A DNA stretch of 64,000 nucleotides. It comes from Glaciecola sp047250385. Lineage in GTDB: Bacteria; Pseudomonadota; Gammaproteobacteria; Enterobacterales; Alteromonadaceae. The DNA lies in NCBI RefSeq assembly GCF_047250385.1, contig NZ_JBLBVM010000055.1, positions 310,001 through 374,000 on the forward strand, read 5' to 3'. This document shows positions 41,679 to 50,494 of this stretch, one piece after another. The notes beneath the pieces are model-generated. The model made no database searches, had not been told where the DNA came from, and saw only the letters and a program-made list of their open reading frames with translations. A program made the translations under genes and the position numbers. Each line of letters begins with the position of its first letter. Position 1 is the stretch's first letter.

Positions 41679-41780
41679 CTCTGTTATTCAGCAAACTTTG
41701 CTACTCACCGAACTCTGCCATTCACCAAGCTCTGCTACTCACCAAGCTCTGCCATTAACCAAGCTCTGCCATTCACTAAA
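41679..41780. repeat. 17-bp tandem repeat, six units
   Basis: Six consecutive 17-base units of the form CTCTGCYAYTCACCAAG fill 41679-41780. Units 3-6 differ by one to four bases, the outer ones by more. They lie in the spacer between the convergent yfbV and sprT genes and are not translated in any visible gene. Confidence 0.9.
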
Positions 41781-41825
41781 CGCTATTGCTCATTAGGTGA
41801 TGAAGCACCTTAAGCAGTTGTCATT

Positions 41826-42314
41826 TCAACTTGGTAATAAGACAGTCTTGCATTTTTGGCAACGATACTGTTGTTTGCCTTTTTTTACTTTGTTGTGCCG
41901 TACTGCGCTGAGTTTAATGAGCTCAGGGCATTCACATTGATATGAAAACTCCCTCATACCAACACTGGCAACATCGAGCTTGTGAGTCACCGCAGCATCT
42001 AGTTTAAAGACGGCACGCATGACACTTTTCCATTCTGAGCCATGTGGTTTTACCTTTCCAAATTTTTGAAAGCAAACTAAGTGTGCAACTTCATGGGGGA
42101 TGACTTGGCGCTTAAACTCTTCAATATTTTCAATGAAAAGCTGTTTATTTAGTTTAATAAGATTCTTTTGCAGATGGGCACTTCCAGCAATTTTGCCTCT
42201 TTGATTTAGAGCAATTGTGGGGAGTGTGAAGGCGGTCTTAAAGTAGTCTTCCGCAAGTTTAAAACTTGCGACCGTCACCGCATTAGCTGTATCAAATAGT
42301 TCTGTTTCAGTCAT
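41826..42314 (-). CDS. sprT: SprT-family zinc metalloprotein
   Basis: 162 residues. SprT domain with the zinc-protease motif HEVAHLVC (His-Glu-x-x-His) and a C-terminal zinc ribbon (CECPELI... CQKC). Related to the protease domain of eukaryotic Spartan; the role in bacteria is not settled. Downstream of sppA on the same strand, separated by a terminator. Confidence 0.93.
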   Translation of the reverse strand: MTETELFDTANAVTVASFKLAEDYFKTAFTLPTIALNQRGKIAGSAHLQKNLIKLNKQLFIENIEEFKRQVIPHEVAHLVCFQKFGKVKPHGSEWKSVMRAVFKLDAAVTHKLDVASVGMREFSYQCECPELIKLSAVRHNKVKKGKQQYRCQKCKTVLLPS

Positions 42315-42334
42315 ATTGATATTTTACGTTAGGT

Positions 42335-42366
42335 ATAAAAAAATGGACAGTCGAAACTGTCCATTT
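42335..42366 (-). terminator. Terminator of sppA
   Basis: AAATGGACAGT (42341-42351) and ACTGTCCATTT (42356-42366) form a perfect 11-bp stem; on the minus strand the loop is TTCG and a T-tract follows. A textbook UUCG terminator, 73 bases after the sppA stop and 20 before sprT. Confidence 0.95.
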
Positions 42367-42438
42367 ATTCTCACTATTTTAAGTTCTCTTGCAACGAGCC
42401 ACAACTAGCAAAAGCGGCTTGATAAGAAAAACAGAATA

Positions 42439-44304
42439 TTAATTAACACTGCACTCAAGACACATGGCGTAAGATGCCATTGGGTCATTTAGTTGAGTGA
42501 ATTGCTTTAAATCTGCATCGACTTTCGACAAGATTTCTTGGAACGCACTTGTTTTTGGCTCGATATCTAAACCAGAAAGCATCGACGCTGAACTGTTTAA
42601 CAAATTCTGCCAGAACAATTCTTTTTCCGATAACTCTCTTACAATATATTTAGTGTCGTAGTCTTCCAACTCAGCTAGTGCAGCCGCAGACTCAATAGCG
42701 TCCTGCAGATCACCAAGTTTATCAACTAAACCTAATTCTAATGCTTGCGTGCCGATCCAAACTCTACCTTGAGCAATCTTATCAACGTCCTCAGTACTCA
42801 TGCCACGCTCAGTCGCAACTAAGTTGATAAAACGCTCATATCCGCGCTCAATATTCATTTGAATAATCTGTTTAACACCGTCAGATAATCCAGTGGTAGG
42901 ACCGATACCTGTCAACTCGGTTGTACCCACACCATCAGTTCTAACTCCAATATACTCTAAGGAATTCTCAAAGGTAGTCATCATACCGAATATACCAATT
43001 GAGCCTGTAACGGTGCTTGGCTCAGCAAAGATTTCATCTGCACTCGCAGATATCCAATAGCCGCCTGATGCCGCATAGGTTGCCATTGATGCAACAACCG
43101 GTTTACCAGCGGCTTTAATCAAGTCAATTTCTTTACGAATCACCTCAGAAGCAAATGCACTGCCGCCACCAGAATCAACTTGTAATACAACGGCTTTCAC
43201 CTTGTCGTTCAATCGTGCATCACGCAACAAGGCTGCTGTGCTATCACCACCAATCGTACCAGCCTTTTGATTACCATCTAAAATAGTTCCTTTGGCAACG
43301 ACGATAGCGACTTTATCTTTTGAAGATTCAGGTAATGCAATTTTAGGCGTAATTAAATCCAAATATTTGTTATAGCTGATTGTGTTGTAACCATCTTTAT
43401 TATCTGCAGAGCCTAGAAGTTCAATCATTTCTTCTCTAAATTCATCTCGAGATTTTAGTCCGTCTATCCAACCATTTTGTAGCGCATATTCTGCAAAATC
43501 GCCCTTCACGGCAGCAAACTTTGGAATAAGTTGGTCTAATTTTTCATCGAAATTATTCATATCCATGTTACGAGCAGTAGCAACATCAGTTTTATACTGT
43601 GACCAGAGTTCATTCAGCCATACTTCATTCGCTAATCTCGCTTCTGGGGACATATCATTGCGCAAAAAAGGTTCTACAGCCGATTTAAATTTACCCACTT
43701 TAAATACATGTACAGAAGCACGTAATTTTTCTAAACCTTCTTTATAGTACATATTGTAACGACCATAACCTTCAATGATTAAACCGCCCATTGGGTTTAA
43801 GTAAAGGTTATCTGCGTAAGCAGCCAAGTAGTACTGGTTTTGACCGTAGTAGTCACCCATTGCATAAACAGGTTTACCGGCTGTTTTAAAGTCAGTTATC
43901 GCTTCAGCGACTAAACGCATTTTGTCCAAGCCGCCACCAGTTAAGCCTCCAAGCTTTAATACGATCGCTTTAATGCGCTTATCTTCTTTCGCGTTATTGA
44001 TGACTTTAACTAAATCTCTGACAAGAATTTCAGGATTATCATTTCCTTGACCAAAAGCTTCGGCCGCAAATTTTTCAGCTGGGTCGATATAGGTTTGTTC
44101 AATCACTAAATTACCATTCAAATTTAGCACTAGCGCGCTGCTATTTGGTACGACTGCTTTTTCGCCACCTGAATTACTTATTCCGATTAGAATTGCAATG
44201 AGGATTATGAAGAAGATGACGTTCAAAATGAACTTGCGAGTAAAGTTGAGAACGTTCCAAGAACCCACGAAAAACGACTTAGTCCAACTCTTTTTTTCTG
44301 ACAT
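42439..44304 (-). CDS. sppA: Signal peptide peptidase SppA, 67K type
   Basis: 621 residues. A membrane-anchored Ser/Lys protease that degrades cleaved signal peptides. One N-terminal membrane helix (about 25-45) and two tandem S49 domains. The catalytic dyad is Lys208 (FKVGKFKSAVEPF) and Ser413 (TYAASGGYWIS), close to E. coli Lys209 and Ser409. Oriented divergently from ydjA, its E. coli neighbour. Confidence 0.96.
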   Translation of the reverse strand: MSEKKSWTKSFFVGSWNVLNFTRKFILNVIFFIILIAILIGISNSGGEKAVVPNSSALVLNLNGNLVIEQTYIDPAEKFAAEAFGQGNDNPEILVRDLVKVINNAKEDKRIKAIVLKLGGLTGGGLDKMRLVAEAITDFKTAGKPVYAMGDYYGQNQYYLAAYADNLYLNPMGGLIIEGYGRYNMYYKEGLEKLRASVHVFKVGKFKSAVEPFLRNDMSPEARLANEVWLNELWSQYKTDVATARNMDMNNFDEKLDQLIPKFAAVKGDFAEYALQNGWIDGLKSRDEFREEMIELLGSADNKDGYNTISYNKYLDLITPKIALPESSKDKVAIVVAKGTILDGNQKAGTIGGDSTAALLRDARLNDKVKAVVLQVDSGGGSAFASEVIRKEIDLIKAAGKPVVASMATYAASGGYWISASADEIFAEPSTVTGSIGIFGMMTTFENSLEYIGVRTDGVGTTELTGIGPTTGLSDGVKQIIQMNIERGYERFINLVATERGMSTEDVDKIAQGRVWIGTQALELGLVDKLGDLQDAIESAAALAELEDYDTKYIVRELSEKELFWQNLLNSSASMLSGLDIEPKTSAFQEILSKVDADLKQFTQLNDPMASYAMCLECSVN

Positions 44305-44417
44305 ATGATTAATTTACCTTATAGTTTCCTTCATTTTCGATAATATCGAATCAAGATGAAAAACGAAAATGTTTAAATGTAATTGTTTGTTACCGACTAA
44401 AACTAACTAAATAATTT

Positions 44418-44482
44418 CCCTCTCAATGTGCTTGTTCAAAGTGCTTACTCAATACGCTTACTCAGCGTGTTTGTTCAATTTC
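44418..44482. repeat. 13-bp tandem repeat, about five units
   Basis: Consecutive 13-base units CCCTCTCAATGTG, CTTGTTCAAAGTG, CTTACTCAATACG, CTTACTCAGCGTG, TTTGTTCAATTTC. The stop codon of the minus-strand 58-residue ORF falls in the fourth unit, so the repeat straddles its 3' end. Confidence 0.8.
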
Positions 44483-44638
44483 TTCACTTATCCATGTTTG
44501 TAACAACTCAGCGATACGTTTGTGATCGTTTTCGGCAAAGCACATCAACAACGCACTTTGGCGCCTTTGAATCGACTCCGCCTTGGCATGTTTACGCATG
44601 ATATTTTGAAGTGGTCTACTTTTTGTTTGCTTCTGCAT
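44462..44638 (-). CDS. Small basic ORF, 58 residues
   Basis: The product starts MQKQTKSRPLQNIMRKHAKA, is rich in Lys, Arg and Gln in its first half and has a helical second half (HKRIAELLQTWISEEIEQ). It resembles a small cytosolic helical, possibly nucleic-acid-binding, protein; I do not recognise the family. The ribosome binding site is weak. It lies alone between sppA and ydjA. Composition is protein-like, but a chance ORF cannot be excluded. Confidence 0.5.
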   Translation of the reverse strand: MQKQTKSRPLQNIMRKHAKAESIQRRQSALLMCFAENDHKRIAELLQTWISEEIEQTR

Positions 44639-44856
44639 TGATATTGTCTACATAGCTTGTTCCAGCATACTACCTTTTTTTCTGGTCGATGTTTATCGTG
44701 AGGGTGTACATTGCATTGAAGAACATCAATGTATAGTATCTGCTTAATTATATAGTAACTGTTTTTAATTACATGTAGAACTGTGCTTTAGGCTATTAAT
44801 CTAGCCTTCAATTACTTACTTTTTCTATGTGTTTGTCGTTTTTTTAGGAGCCCATT

Positions 44857-45408
44857 ATGCAAGCTTTAGATCTGCTATTAAATAGAAGTTCTCAGCCACG
44901 ACTAACTGAGCCAGCGCCAGAAGGGGATGTGTTGGAGAATATAATGCAAGCAGCATTACGAGCCCCCGATCATCGATGCCTAACTCCGTGGAAATTTGTC
45001 GTCTGCAAAGGCAAAGGGCTTGTTAAGTTAGGTGAAGTTTTTGAACAAGCTGCTATTAATGCGGGTTATGAGCAAGCAGTCGTCGACCGAGCCGTGCAAC
45101 TGCCTCTTAGAGCACCGATGGTGATTGTTGCTATATGTAAATACAAAGAAAATGACAAAGTGCCATGGGTTGAGCAAGTCGCATCAACAGCCTGTGCGGT
45201 TCATAGCATGCAAATGGCAGCTGTCGCTCAAGGTTTTCAGGGCGTTTGGCGTACTGGAAGTTATGCACAAGATAAGGTCGTGAAAGAAGCTTTTTCATGT
45301 TTTGATCAAGATGAAATTCTTGGCTTCCTTTACTTAGGTAGCAGCAAACTTAAAACCATGCCGAAACCTCAGCGAGAGAGTGCTGAGTATTTCGACGTTT
45401 GGGAATAA
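44857..45408 (+). CDS. ydjA: YdjA-type nitroreductase
   Basis: 183 residues. A minimal FMN-dependent nitroreductase-fold protein. Alignable with E. coli YdjA over the whole length: opening LDLLLNRSSQPRLTEPAP, then LRAPDHRCLTPWKF and MQMAAVAQGFQGVWRTG. Physiological substrate unknown. GGAG ribosome binding site upstream. Next to sppA as in E. coli. Confidence 0.94.
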   Translation: MQALDLLLNRSSQPRLTEPAPEGDVLENIMQAALRAPDHRCLTPWKFVVCKGKGLVKLGEVFEQAAINAGYEQAVVDRAVQLPLRAPMVIVAICKYKENDKVPWVEQVASTACAVHSMQMAAVAQGFQGVWRTGSYAQDKVVKEAFSCFDQDEILGFLYLGSSKLKTMPKPQRESAEYFDVWE

Positions 45409-45427
45409 ATATTGATTTAAATGTCTT

Positions 45428-45446
45428 GTGGGCGTGAAACGCCCAC
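45428..45446. terminator. Hairpin between convergent ydjA and pykA
   Basis: GTGGGCGT and ACGCCCAC form a perfect 8-bp stem with a GAA loop, 20 bases after ydjA and 32 after pykA. No T-tract on either strand, so it is only a probable terminator. Confidence 0.5.
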
Positions 45447-45477
45447 TGGGTAAATGTCTTATCACTCAAACTTGTTG

Positions 45478-46914
45478 CTAATCCAGAGTGACAATTTTGC
45501 AGGCGTTTGTCGCACCAACAGTTTCCATTCGATCGCCATAGGTCAATATAACTTGATCGCCACTTTGTAAAAGACCAGATTCTTTTAGTACATTGATAAC
45601 ATCCGTTGTAAGTGAACCCGGTAGGCTTTTAGTCGAATCAAAGTACAGTGGAATGACACCGCGATAAAGCGCCATCATATTAAGAGTGGCAGCGTGTCGT
45701 GACATCGCAATGATTGGCAGTGAAGTTGTTATTCTCGACATTAGTTTTGGCGTCGTGCCGCTTTCTGTTAAGCCAACAATCGCTTTAATCGTCGGTAAAT
45801 GATTTGCAGCGTATACAGCAGCCATTGCCGTTGTTTCACTTACATCTTTAAAAAACTCTTCTAAGCGGTGTTTTGAAATCTGAACACTCGGATGTGATTC
45901 AGCTCCCTCGCATACTCTGGACATGGCTTTCACTGTTTCGACAGGGTATTTACCTGCAGCCGTTTCAGCCGATAGCATTACGGCGTCTGTGCCATCGAGT
46001 ACTGCGTTCGCTACATCCATTACTTCGGCGCGAGTTGGCATCGGGCTTTCAATCATCGATTCCATCATTTGCGTTGCCGTAATCACAACACGATTCAATT
46101 GTCTTGAACGTGAAATTAGTTTCTTTTGCACGCCAACAAGCTCAGCGTCACCAATTTCAACGCCTAAATCACCGCGAGCAACCATCACTGCATCTGATGC
46201 TAGAATGATATCGTCCATAGCAGCTTCACTAGCAACGGTTTCGGCACGTTCAACTTTGGCGCAAATTTTTGCGTTTGAACCAGCTGCAACAGCAAGCTCT
46301 CTTGCATAATCGAGATCAGCGCCTGTGCGTGGGAAGGATACCGCTAGATAATCTACACCAATTTCTGCCGCTGTGAGTATATCGCGTTTATCTTTGTCGG
46401 TGAGCGCTTCGGCAGATAAACCACCACCTTGGCGATTAATGCCTTTATTATTGGAGAGTTTGCCACCGACAGTAACGGTAGTGATCACTTTGCGTCCCTC
46501 AACCCGAGTTACACTAAGTTGAATACGGCCGTCATCTAATAATAATAAATCACCTTCACTTACATCATCGGGTAGGGCTTTGTAGTCAATACCAACAACT
46601 TCATTTGTACCAGCATTGACTTCAAGTTCCGCGTCTAAGGTAAATGTTTGGCCAAGCTCTAGGTTTACCGAAGAATCTACAAATCGTGACACACGAATTT
46701 TTGGACCCTGAAGGTCACCTAAAATGGCTACATATTTATTTAGTTTCTTCGCCGCGGCTCTTACTTTGTTTGCGCGTTCAATGTGGTCCTGAGCATTTCC
46801 ATGCGAGAAATTCATTCTAACAACGTTTGCTCCAGCTTCGATAATAGCTTCAATTGTTTCTTGTGTATCAGTTGCTGGTCCAAGCGTGGCTAATATTTTT
46901 GTTCTGCGCGACAT
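45478..46914 (-). CDS. pykA: Pyruvate kinase II
   Basis: 478 residues. Final glycolytic step, PEP to pyruvate. MNFSHG near residue 34, the catalytic Lys region KICAKVERAE, metal site MVARGDLGVEIG, and TATQMMESMI are all present. Length and sequence suit the PykA (type II, AMP-activated) class. Lies 37 bases downstream of hexR on the same strand, probably one operon; in many gammaproteobacteria hexR and pykA are linked. Confidence 0.96.
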   Translation of the reverse strand: MSRRTKILATLGPATDTQETIEAIIEAGANVVRMNFSHGNAQDHIERANKVRAAAKKLNKYVAILGDLQGPKIRVSRFVDSSVNLELGQTFTLDAELEVNAGTNEVVGIDYKALPDDVSEGDLLLLDDGRIQLSVTRVEGRKVITTVTVGGKLSNNKGINRQGGGLSAEALTDKDKRDILTAAEIGVDYLAVSFPRTGADLDYARELAVAAGSNAKICAKVERAETVASEAAMDDIILASDAVMVARGDLGVEIGDAELVGVQKKLISRSRQLNRVVITATQMMESMIESPMPTRAEVMDVANAVLDGTDAVMLSAETAAGKYPVETVKAMSRVCEGAESHPSVQISKHRLEEFFKDVSETTAMAAVYAANHLPTIKAIVGLTESGTTPKLMSRITTSLPIIAMSRHAATLNMMALYRGVIPLYFDSTKSLPGSLTTDVINVLKESGLLQSGDQVILTYGDRMETVGATNACKIVTLD

Positions 46915-46951
46915 ATCTTTACTCTATTATTGTTGTGGATAGGGACTGCTA

Positions 46952-47803
46952 TTAAATTTCAGTTTTAGTAAAGCGGCTACCTCGAAGGGTATCCTTTACT
47001 TTCTTCAAATTTTCTCTAAATTTGTTACCGCGACGGAGGGTGAAACCTGTCGCTAATACATCTATAAGTGTTAATTGCGCGATGCGAGAGGCCATTGGCA
47101 TATACAAGTCAGTATCCTCCGGCACAGCAAGTGACAAGACATAACTACACTCTTTACTCAATGGGCTACCGGCGGAAGTGATGCCAACGACTACCGCGTC
47201 ATTAGCTCTAGCAATTTGTGCTATTTCTACCAGACTTTTTGTTCGTCCCGTATGGGATATCAAAACAACGACATCTTCCTCAGTACAATTCATACAGCTC
47301 ATTCGCTGCATCAGCGTATCTTCGAAATAAACGACAGGAACATTGAACCTGAAAAACTTATTAAGCGCATCGTGTGCAACTGAAGAAGAGGCCCCCATGC
47401 CAAAGAATGAGATTTTCTTTGCTTGGGTTAAAAGATCAACAACGCGATTCACCGTAGGGATGTCTATAGACTGCCGTGCGACTTCCAAAGACGCCATTGT
47501 GGATTCAAAAATCTTATTTGTATATTCGGCAGGGCTATCAAATTCATCGACGTGACGGTTTACGTATGGTGTACCGTTTGCGAGGCTTTGTGCTAGATGA
47601 AGCTTAAAGTCGGGGTAACCCTTTGTGTCGAGTCTTCTGCAAAAGCGGTTGACTGTTGGCTCACTTACATTGGACATTTTCGCTAATGTTGCAATTGAGG
47701 AGTGAATCGCAACTTGCGGGTTTGCCAGAATCACTTCAGCTACTTTCTTCTCTGATTTACTAAAATCCGTTTTTTGACGCGTGATCTTTTCAAGTATGTT
47801 CAT
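46952..47803 (-). CDS. hexR: HexR, RpiR-family regulator of central carbon metabolism
   Basis: 283 residues. N-terminal RpiR helix-turn-helix (about 1-77, with SNVSEPTVNRFCRRL) and C-terminal SIS sugar-phosphate domain (about 125-255, with FGMGASSSVAHDA and SHTGRTKSLVEIA). HexR proteins sense KDPG, the Entner-Doudoroff intermediate made by Edd encoded opposite. Divergent from zwf, with a HexR-like palindrome before each gene, which suggests autoregulation and control of zwf-eda. Confidence 0.95.
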   Translation of the reverse strand: MNILEKITRQKTDFSKSEKKVAEVILANPQVAIHSSIATLAKMSNVSEPTVNRFCRRLDTKGYPDFKLHLAQSLANGTPYVNRHVDEFDSPAEYTNKIFESTMASLEVARQSIDIPTVNRVVDLLTQAKKISFFGMGASSSVAHDALNKFFRFNVPVVYFEDTLMQRMSCMNCTEEDVVVLISHTGRTKSLVEIAQIARANDAVVVGITSAGSPLSKECSYVLSLAVPEDTDLYMPMASRIAQLTLIDVLATGFTLRRGNKFRENLKKVKDTLRGSRFTKTEI

Positions 47804-47907
47804 TAATTTTGTCTCGCTAAAGAGTCTTTTTATTGGCTCTCTTTGTTGTTTCTATTGCGTTTCAAGACGATCGAAAGATCAGTTTTCACGCATGTGACAA
47901 GTTAAAC

Positions 47908-47922
47908 TGTAATAATACTACG
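47908..47922. promoter_or_regulatory. HexR-like operator upstream of hexR
   Basis: TGTAATAATACTACG, an imperfect palindrome close to the HexR consensus TGTARTAAWWTTACA, about 105 bases before the hexR start. A position suited to autoregulation. Confidence 0.55.
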
Positions 47923-48187
47923 ATTTTTTTTAGCGTTTGTCATTTATGTTGTAAGTTTTTGACAATAATAAATCAGATTGAAATTTGAAATAAAATTGAT
48001 TTTATTGATTCGCTTCCAATCTTATTCTACTTAAGTGATTCGATAAAAGTGTTAGTGAAGTAGACTATAGCTGTTATAAATAAACACTTCTCTTGAATGT
48101 TAGATGAGTCATGAATTGATCAAATGTAAATTTAAATGGATCCCTCTAAATTTACTAAAGACTTTATGTTTTTGTTTTTGAACTGGT

Positions 48188-48202
48188 TGTAATATTACTA
48201 CA
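48188..48202. promoter_or_regulatory. HexR-like operator upstream of zwf
   Basis: TGTAATATTACTACA has both TGTA and TACA arms and reads TGTAGTAATATTACA on the other strand, an excellent match to the HexR consensus. It lies 76 bases before zwf and upstream of the TATAAT. Confidence 0.7.
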
Positions 48203-48277
48203 TTTGTTGTTTACTATAGGTCATAAATACCTGTCTATAATAACAATGTTGCATGACAAGAATGCAAAGAGGCTTCT

Positions 48278-49783
48278 ATGAGTACAGATACAGGGGTAAC
48301 TTCTACAGGTTACGAACCCATTGATTTCGTTTTATTTGGCACCCTTGGTGACTTAGCGAGACGCAAATTACTACCTTCACTTTACCAACTCGAAAAAGCA
48401 AATCTGCTAAACGAAGGTACAAAGATAATAGGTGTAGCACGCAACGAGATGTCGTTGGCTGACTATATTTCTGAAGTTAAGAGCAATATTACTAAATTTT
48501 TAGATGAACCCTTGTGCAAAGATACGTGGAAGCGGTTTGAAGTGCGTTTAGATTGCGTTCAAATCGATATGAAAAAAGCGAAAGATTATTCTAAGCTTTG
48601 TGAACATGTTGATGTATTAAGAACAATGGTTTGCTATTTTGCGACACCTCCATCTCTGTATGGTGATATTTGCCAAGGCATGAAAGCCGCAAATGTGATT
48701 GATGATAGCGTCAGAGTTGTATTAGAAAAGCCAATTGGTCACGATTTAGCGTCATCCAAAGTCATCAATGAGCAAGTTGCTGAATACTTTACTGAGAAAC
48801 AAATTTATCGAATTGATCACTATTTAGGAAAGGAAACCGTTTTAAATTTGATCGCCTTACGTTTTGCAAACAGTATTTTTGCAACAAACTGGGATCATAA
48901 CTGTATCGATCATGTGCAGATTAGTGTTGCTGAGTCAGTAGGAATTGAAGGCCGCTGGGGCTACTTCGATGATGCAGGTCAAATGCGAGATATGGTGCAA
49001 AACCACTTACTTCAAATTCTAACGCTTGTAGCGATGGAGCCACCGACCACCCTAGACGCTGACAGTATTCGTGATGAGAAGCTTAAAGTACTTAAAGCTT
49101 TGCGTCCGATAAACTCTGCCAACGTAGCTGAAAAAACAGTAAGAGGTCAGTATGTTTCTGGCTTTGTGCGTGGTGAAGAAGTGCCGGGTTACCTTGAAGA
49201 GCCAGATGCCAATCAGAAAAGTACAACTGAAACTTTTGTTGCTATTAAAGCTGAAATTGATAACTGGCGTTGGGCGGGTGTGCCGTTTTATTTAAGAACC
49301 GGCAAGCGTTTACCCAATAAAACCAGTGAAGTTGTTATCTACTTTAAGCGCCAGCCTCATAATTTGTTCAGCGGTAGTTTTAACACTTTGCCGCAAAATA
49401 AACTCGTCATTCGCTTGCAACCTGATGAAGGCGTTGAAATTACGGTAATGAATAAAGTACCAGGTTTGACGAGCACAGGTTCGATGGACTTACAGAAATC
49501 TAAACTTAATTTAAGTTTCTCTGAAGAATTTGAGTCAAAACGCATCGCGGATGCCTACGAGAAGCTATTATTAGAAGTGATGATCGGTAACCAAGCTTTG
49601 TTTGTGCGCAGAGATGAGATCGAACAAGCCTGGCATTGGGTCGATTCGATTCGCTCAGCTTGGGACGCAAGCAATGAGCCGCCAGCTAGCTATCAAGCCG
49701 GAACATGGGGACCCGTTTCGTCAATTGCATTGTTAGCAAGAGAAGAACGCTCTTGGTACGAAAGCAGAACTAAGCGTAAATAA
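48278..49783 (+). CDS. zwf: Glucose-6-phosphate 1-dehydrogenase
   Basis: 501 residues. Oxidises glucose 6-phosphate to 6-phosphogluconolactone, giving NADPH. Nucleotide motif GTLGDLARRK (21-30) and the active-site RIDHYLGKE (178-186). The C-terminal part is standard. First gene of zwf-pgl-edd-glk-eda, all within 10 bases or overlapping, divergent from hexR. Confidence 0.97.
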   Translation: MSTDTGVTSTGYEPIDFVLFGTLGDLARRKLLPSLYQLEKANLLNEGTKIIGVARNEMSLADYISEVKSNITKFLDEPLCKDTWKRFEVRLDCVQIDMKKAKDYSKLCEHVDVLRTMVCYFATPPSLYGDICQGMKAANVIDDSVRVVLEKPIGHDLASSKVINEQVAEYFTEKQIYRIDHYLGKETVLNLIALRFANSIFATNWDHNCIDHVQISVAESVGIEGRWGYFDDAGQMRDMVQNHLLQILTLVAMEPPTTLDADSIRDEKLKVLKALRPINSANVAEKTVRGQYVSGFVRGEEVPGYLEEPDANQKSTTETFVAIKAEIDNWRWAGVPFYLRTGKRLPNKTSEVVIYFKRQPHNLFSGSFNTLPQNKLVIRLQPDEGVEITVMNKVPGLTSTGSMDLQKSKLNLSFSEEFESKRIADAYEKLLLEVMIGNQALFVRRDEIEQAWHWVDSIRSAWDASNEPPASYQAGTWGPVSSIALLAREERSWYESRTKRK

Positions 49784-49792
49784 GGGCTAACG

Positions 49793-50485
49793 ATGAGCTT
49801 AAAAACAACAATTTTTAATTCAGCAAGTGAGCTTGTGACTGTATTCAGTCAGAGGATCGCCGATACATTAAAGCAATCCATAAGCGAGAATGGCGTTGCC
49901 AGCCTTGTGGTGAGCGGAGGTAGTACACCTTTGCCTTTATTCAAGGCCTTAGCAGTTCGCTCTATTGATTGGTCGAAAGTGAATATTACTTTGGCCGACG
50001 AGCGCTGGGTTTCGCCAAGTGATGCAGCCAGTAATGAAAAGTTGGTGAGAGAAGTTTTACTACAAGACAAAGCTGCAAGCGCCAATTTTATTCCCTTGAA
50101 AACTGCACATGATAATGCTGAAAATGCAGTAGAGCAGTTGAGCGCTACTTTCAGCAAAGTTGGGCCACCATTTGATATTGTTATTCTTGGTATGGGAGAG
50201 GACGGTCATACAGCCTCATTGTTCCCATGCTCCGCGCAAATAGAAGCGGGGCTAGACTTAAATTCCACGCAAACTTTCATTGCGACACAACCGACAACCG
50301 CACCACATCAGCGTATGTCACTAACTTTGCGCGCTTTAGTTAACAGCAAGCACGTGTTCTTGCACCTTACCGGACACAAAAAGCGTGAGGTTCTTGAACA
50401 TGCCTTATCACACTCCACAGCATTGGAAAAACCGATAAAAGCGGTGTGCGATAACACTGAAGTCGAGTTGATGTGGGCGCCTTAG
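49793..50485 (+). CDS. pgl: 6-phosphogluconolactonase (DevB type)
   Basis: 230 residues. Hydrolyses 6-phosphogluconolactone. SGGSTPLPLFKAL near the N-terminus, ADERWV, and GMGEDGHTASLFP with the catalytic His identify the DevB/NagB-like class, distinct from the beta-propeller Pgl of E. coli. Nine bases after zwf. Confidence 0.96.
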   Translation: MSLKTTIFNSASELVTVFSQRIADTLKQSISENGVASLVVSGGSTPLPLFKALAVRSIDWSKVNITLADERWVSPSDAASNEKLVREVLLQDKAASANFIPLKTAHDNAENAVEQLSATFSKVGPPFDIVILGMGEDGHTASLFPCSAQIEAGLDLNSTQTFIATQPTTAPHQRMSLTLRALVNSKHVFLHLTGHKKREVLEHALSHSTALEKPIKAVCDNTEVELMWAP

Positions 50486-50494
50486 GAGAGAAAA

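Larger units (their letters stand above)
47804..48277. promoter_or_regulatory. hexR-zwf divergent control region
   Basis: 474 AT-rich bases between divergent genes. It contains two HexR-like palindromes (separate entries) and a -10-like TATAAT at 48236-48241, 37 bases before zwf; no clear -35 matches it. I see no small ORF with a ribosome binding site. Confidence 0.6.

Noticed and set aside
41679..41780. CRISPR array
   Set aside because: The 17-bp units follow each other directly without spacers and no cas gene is present.
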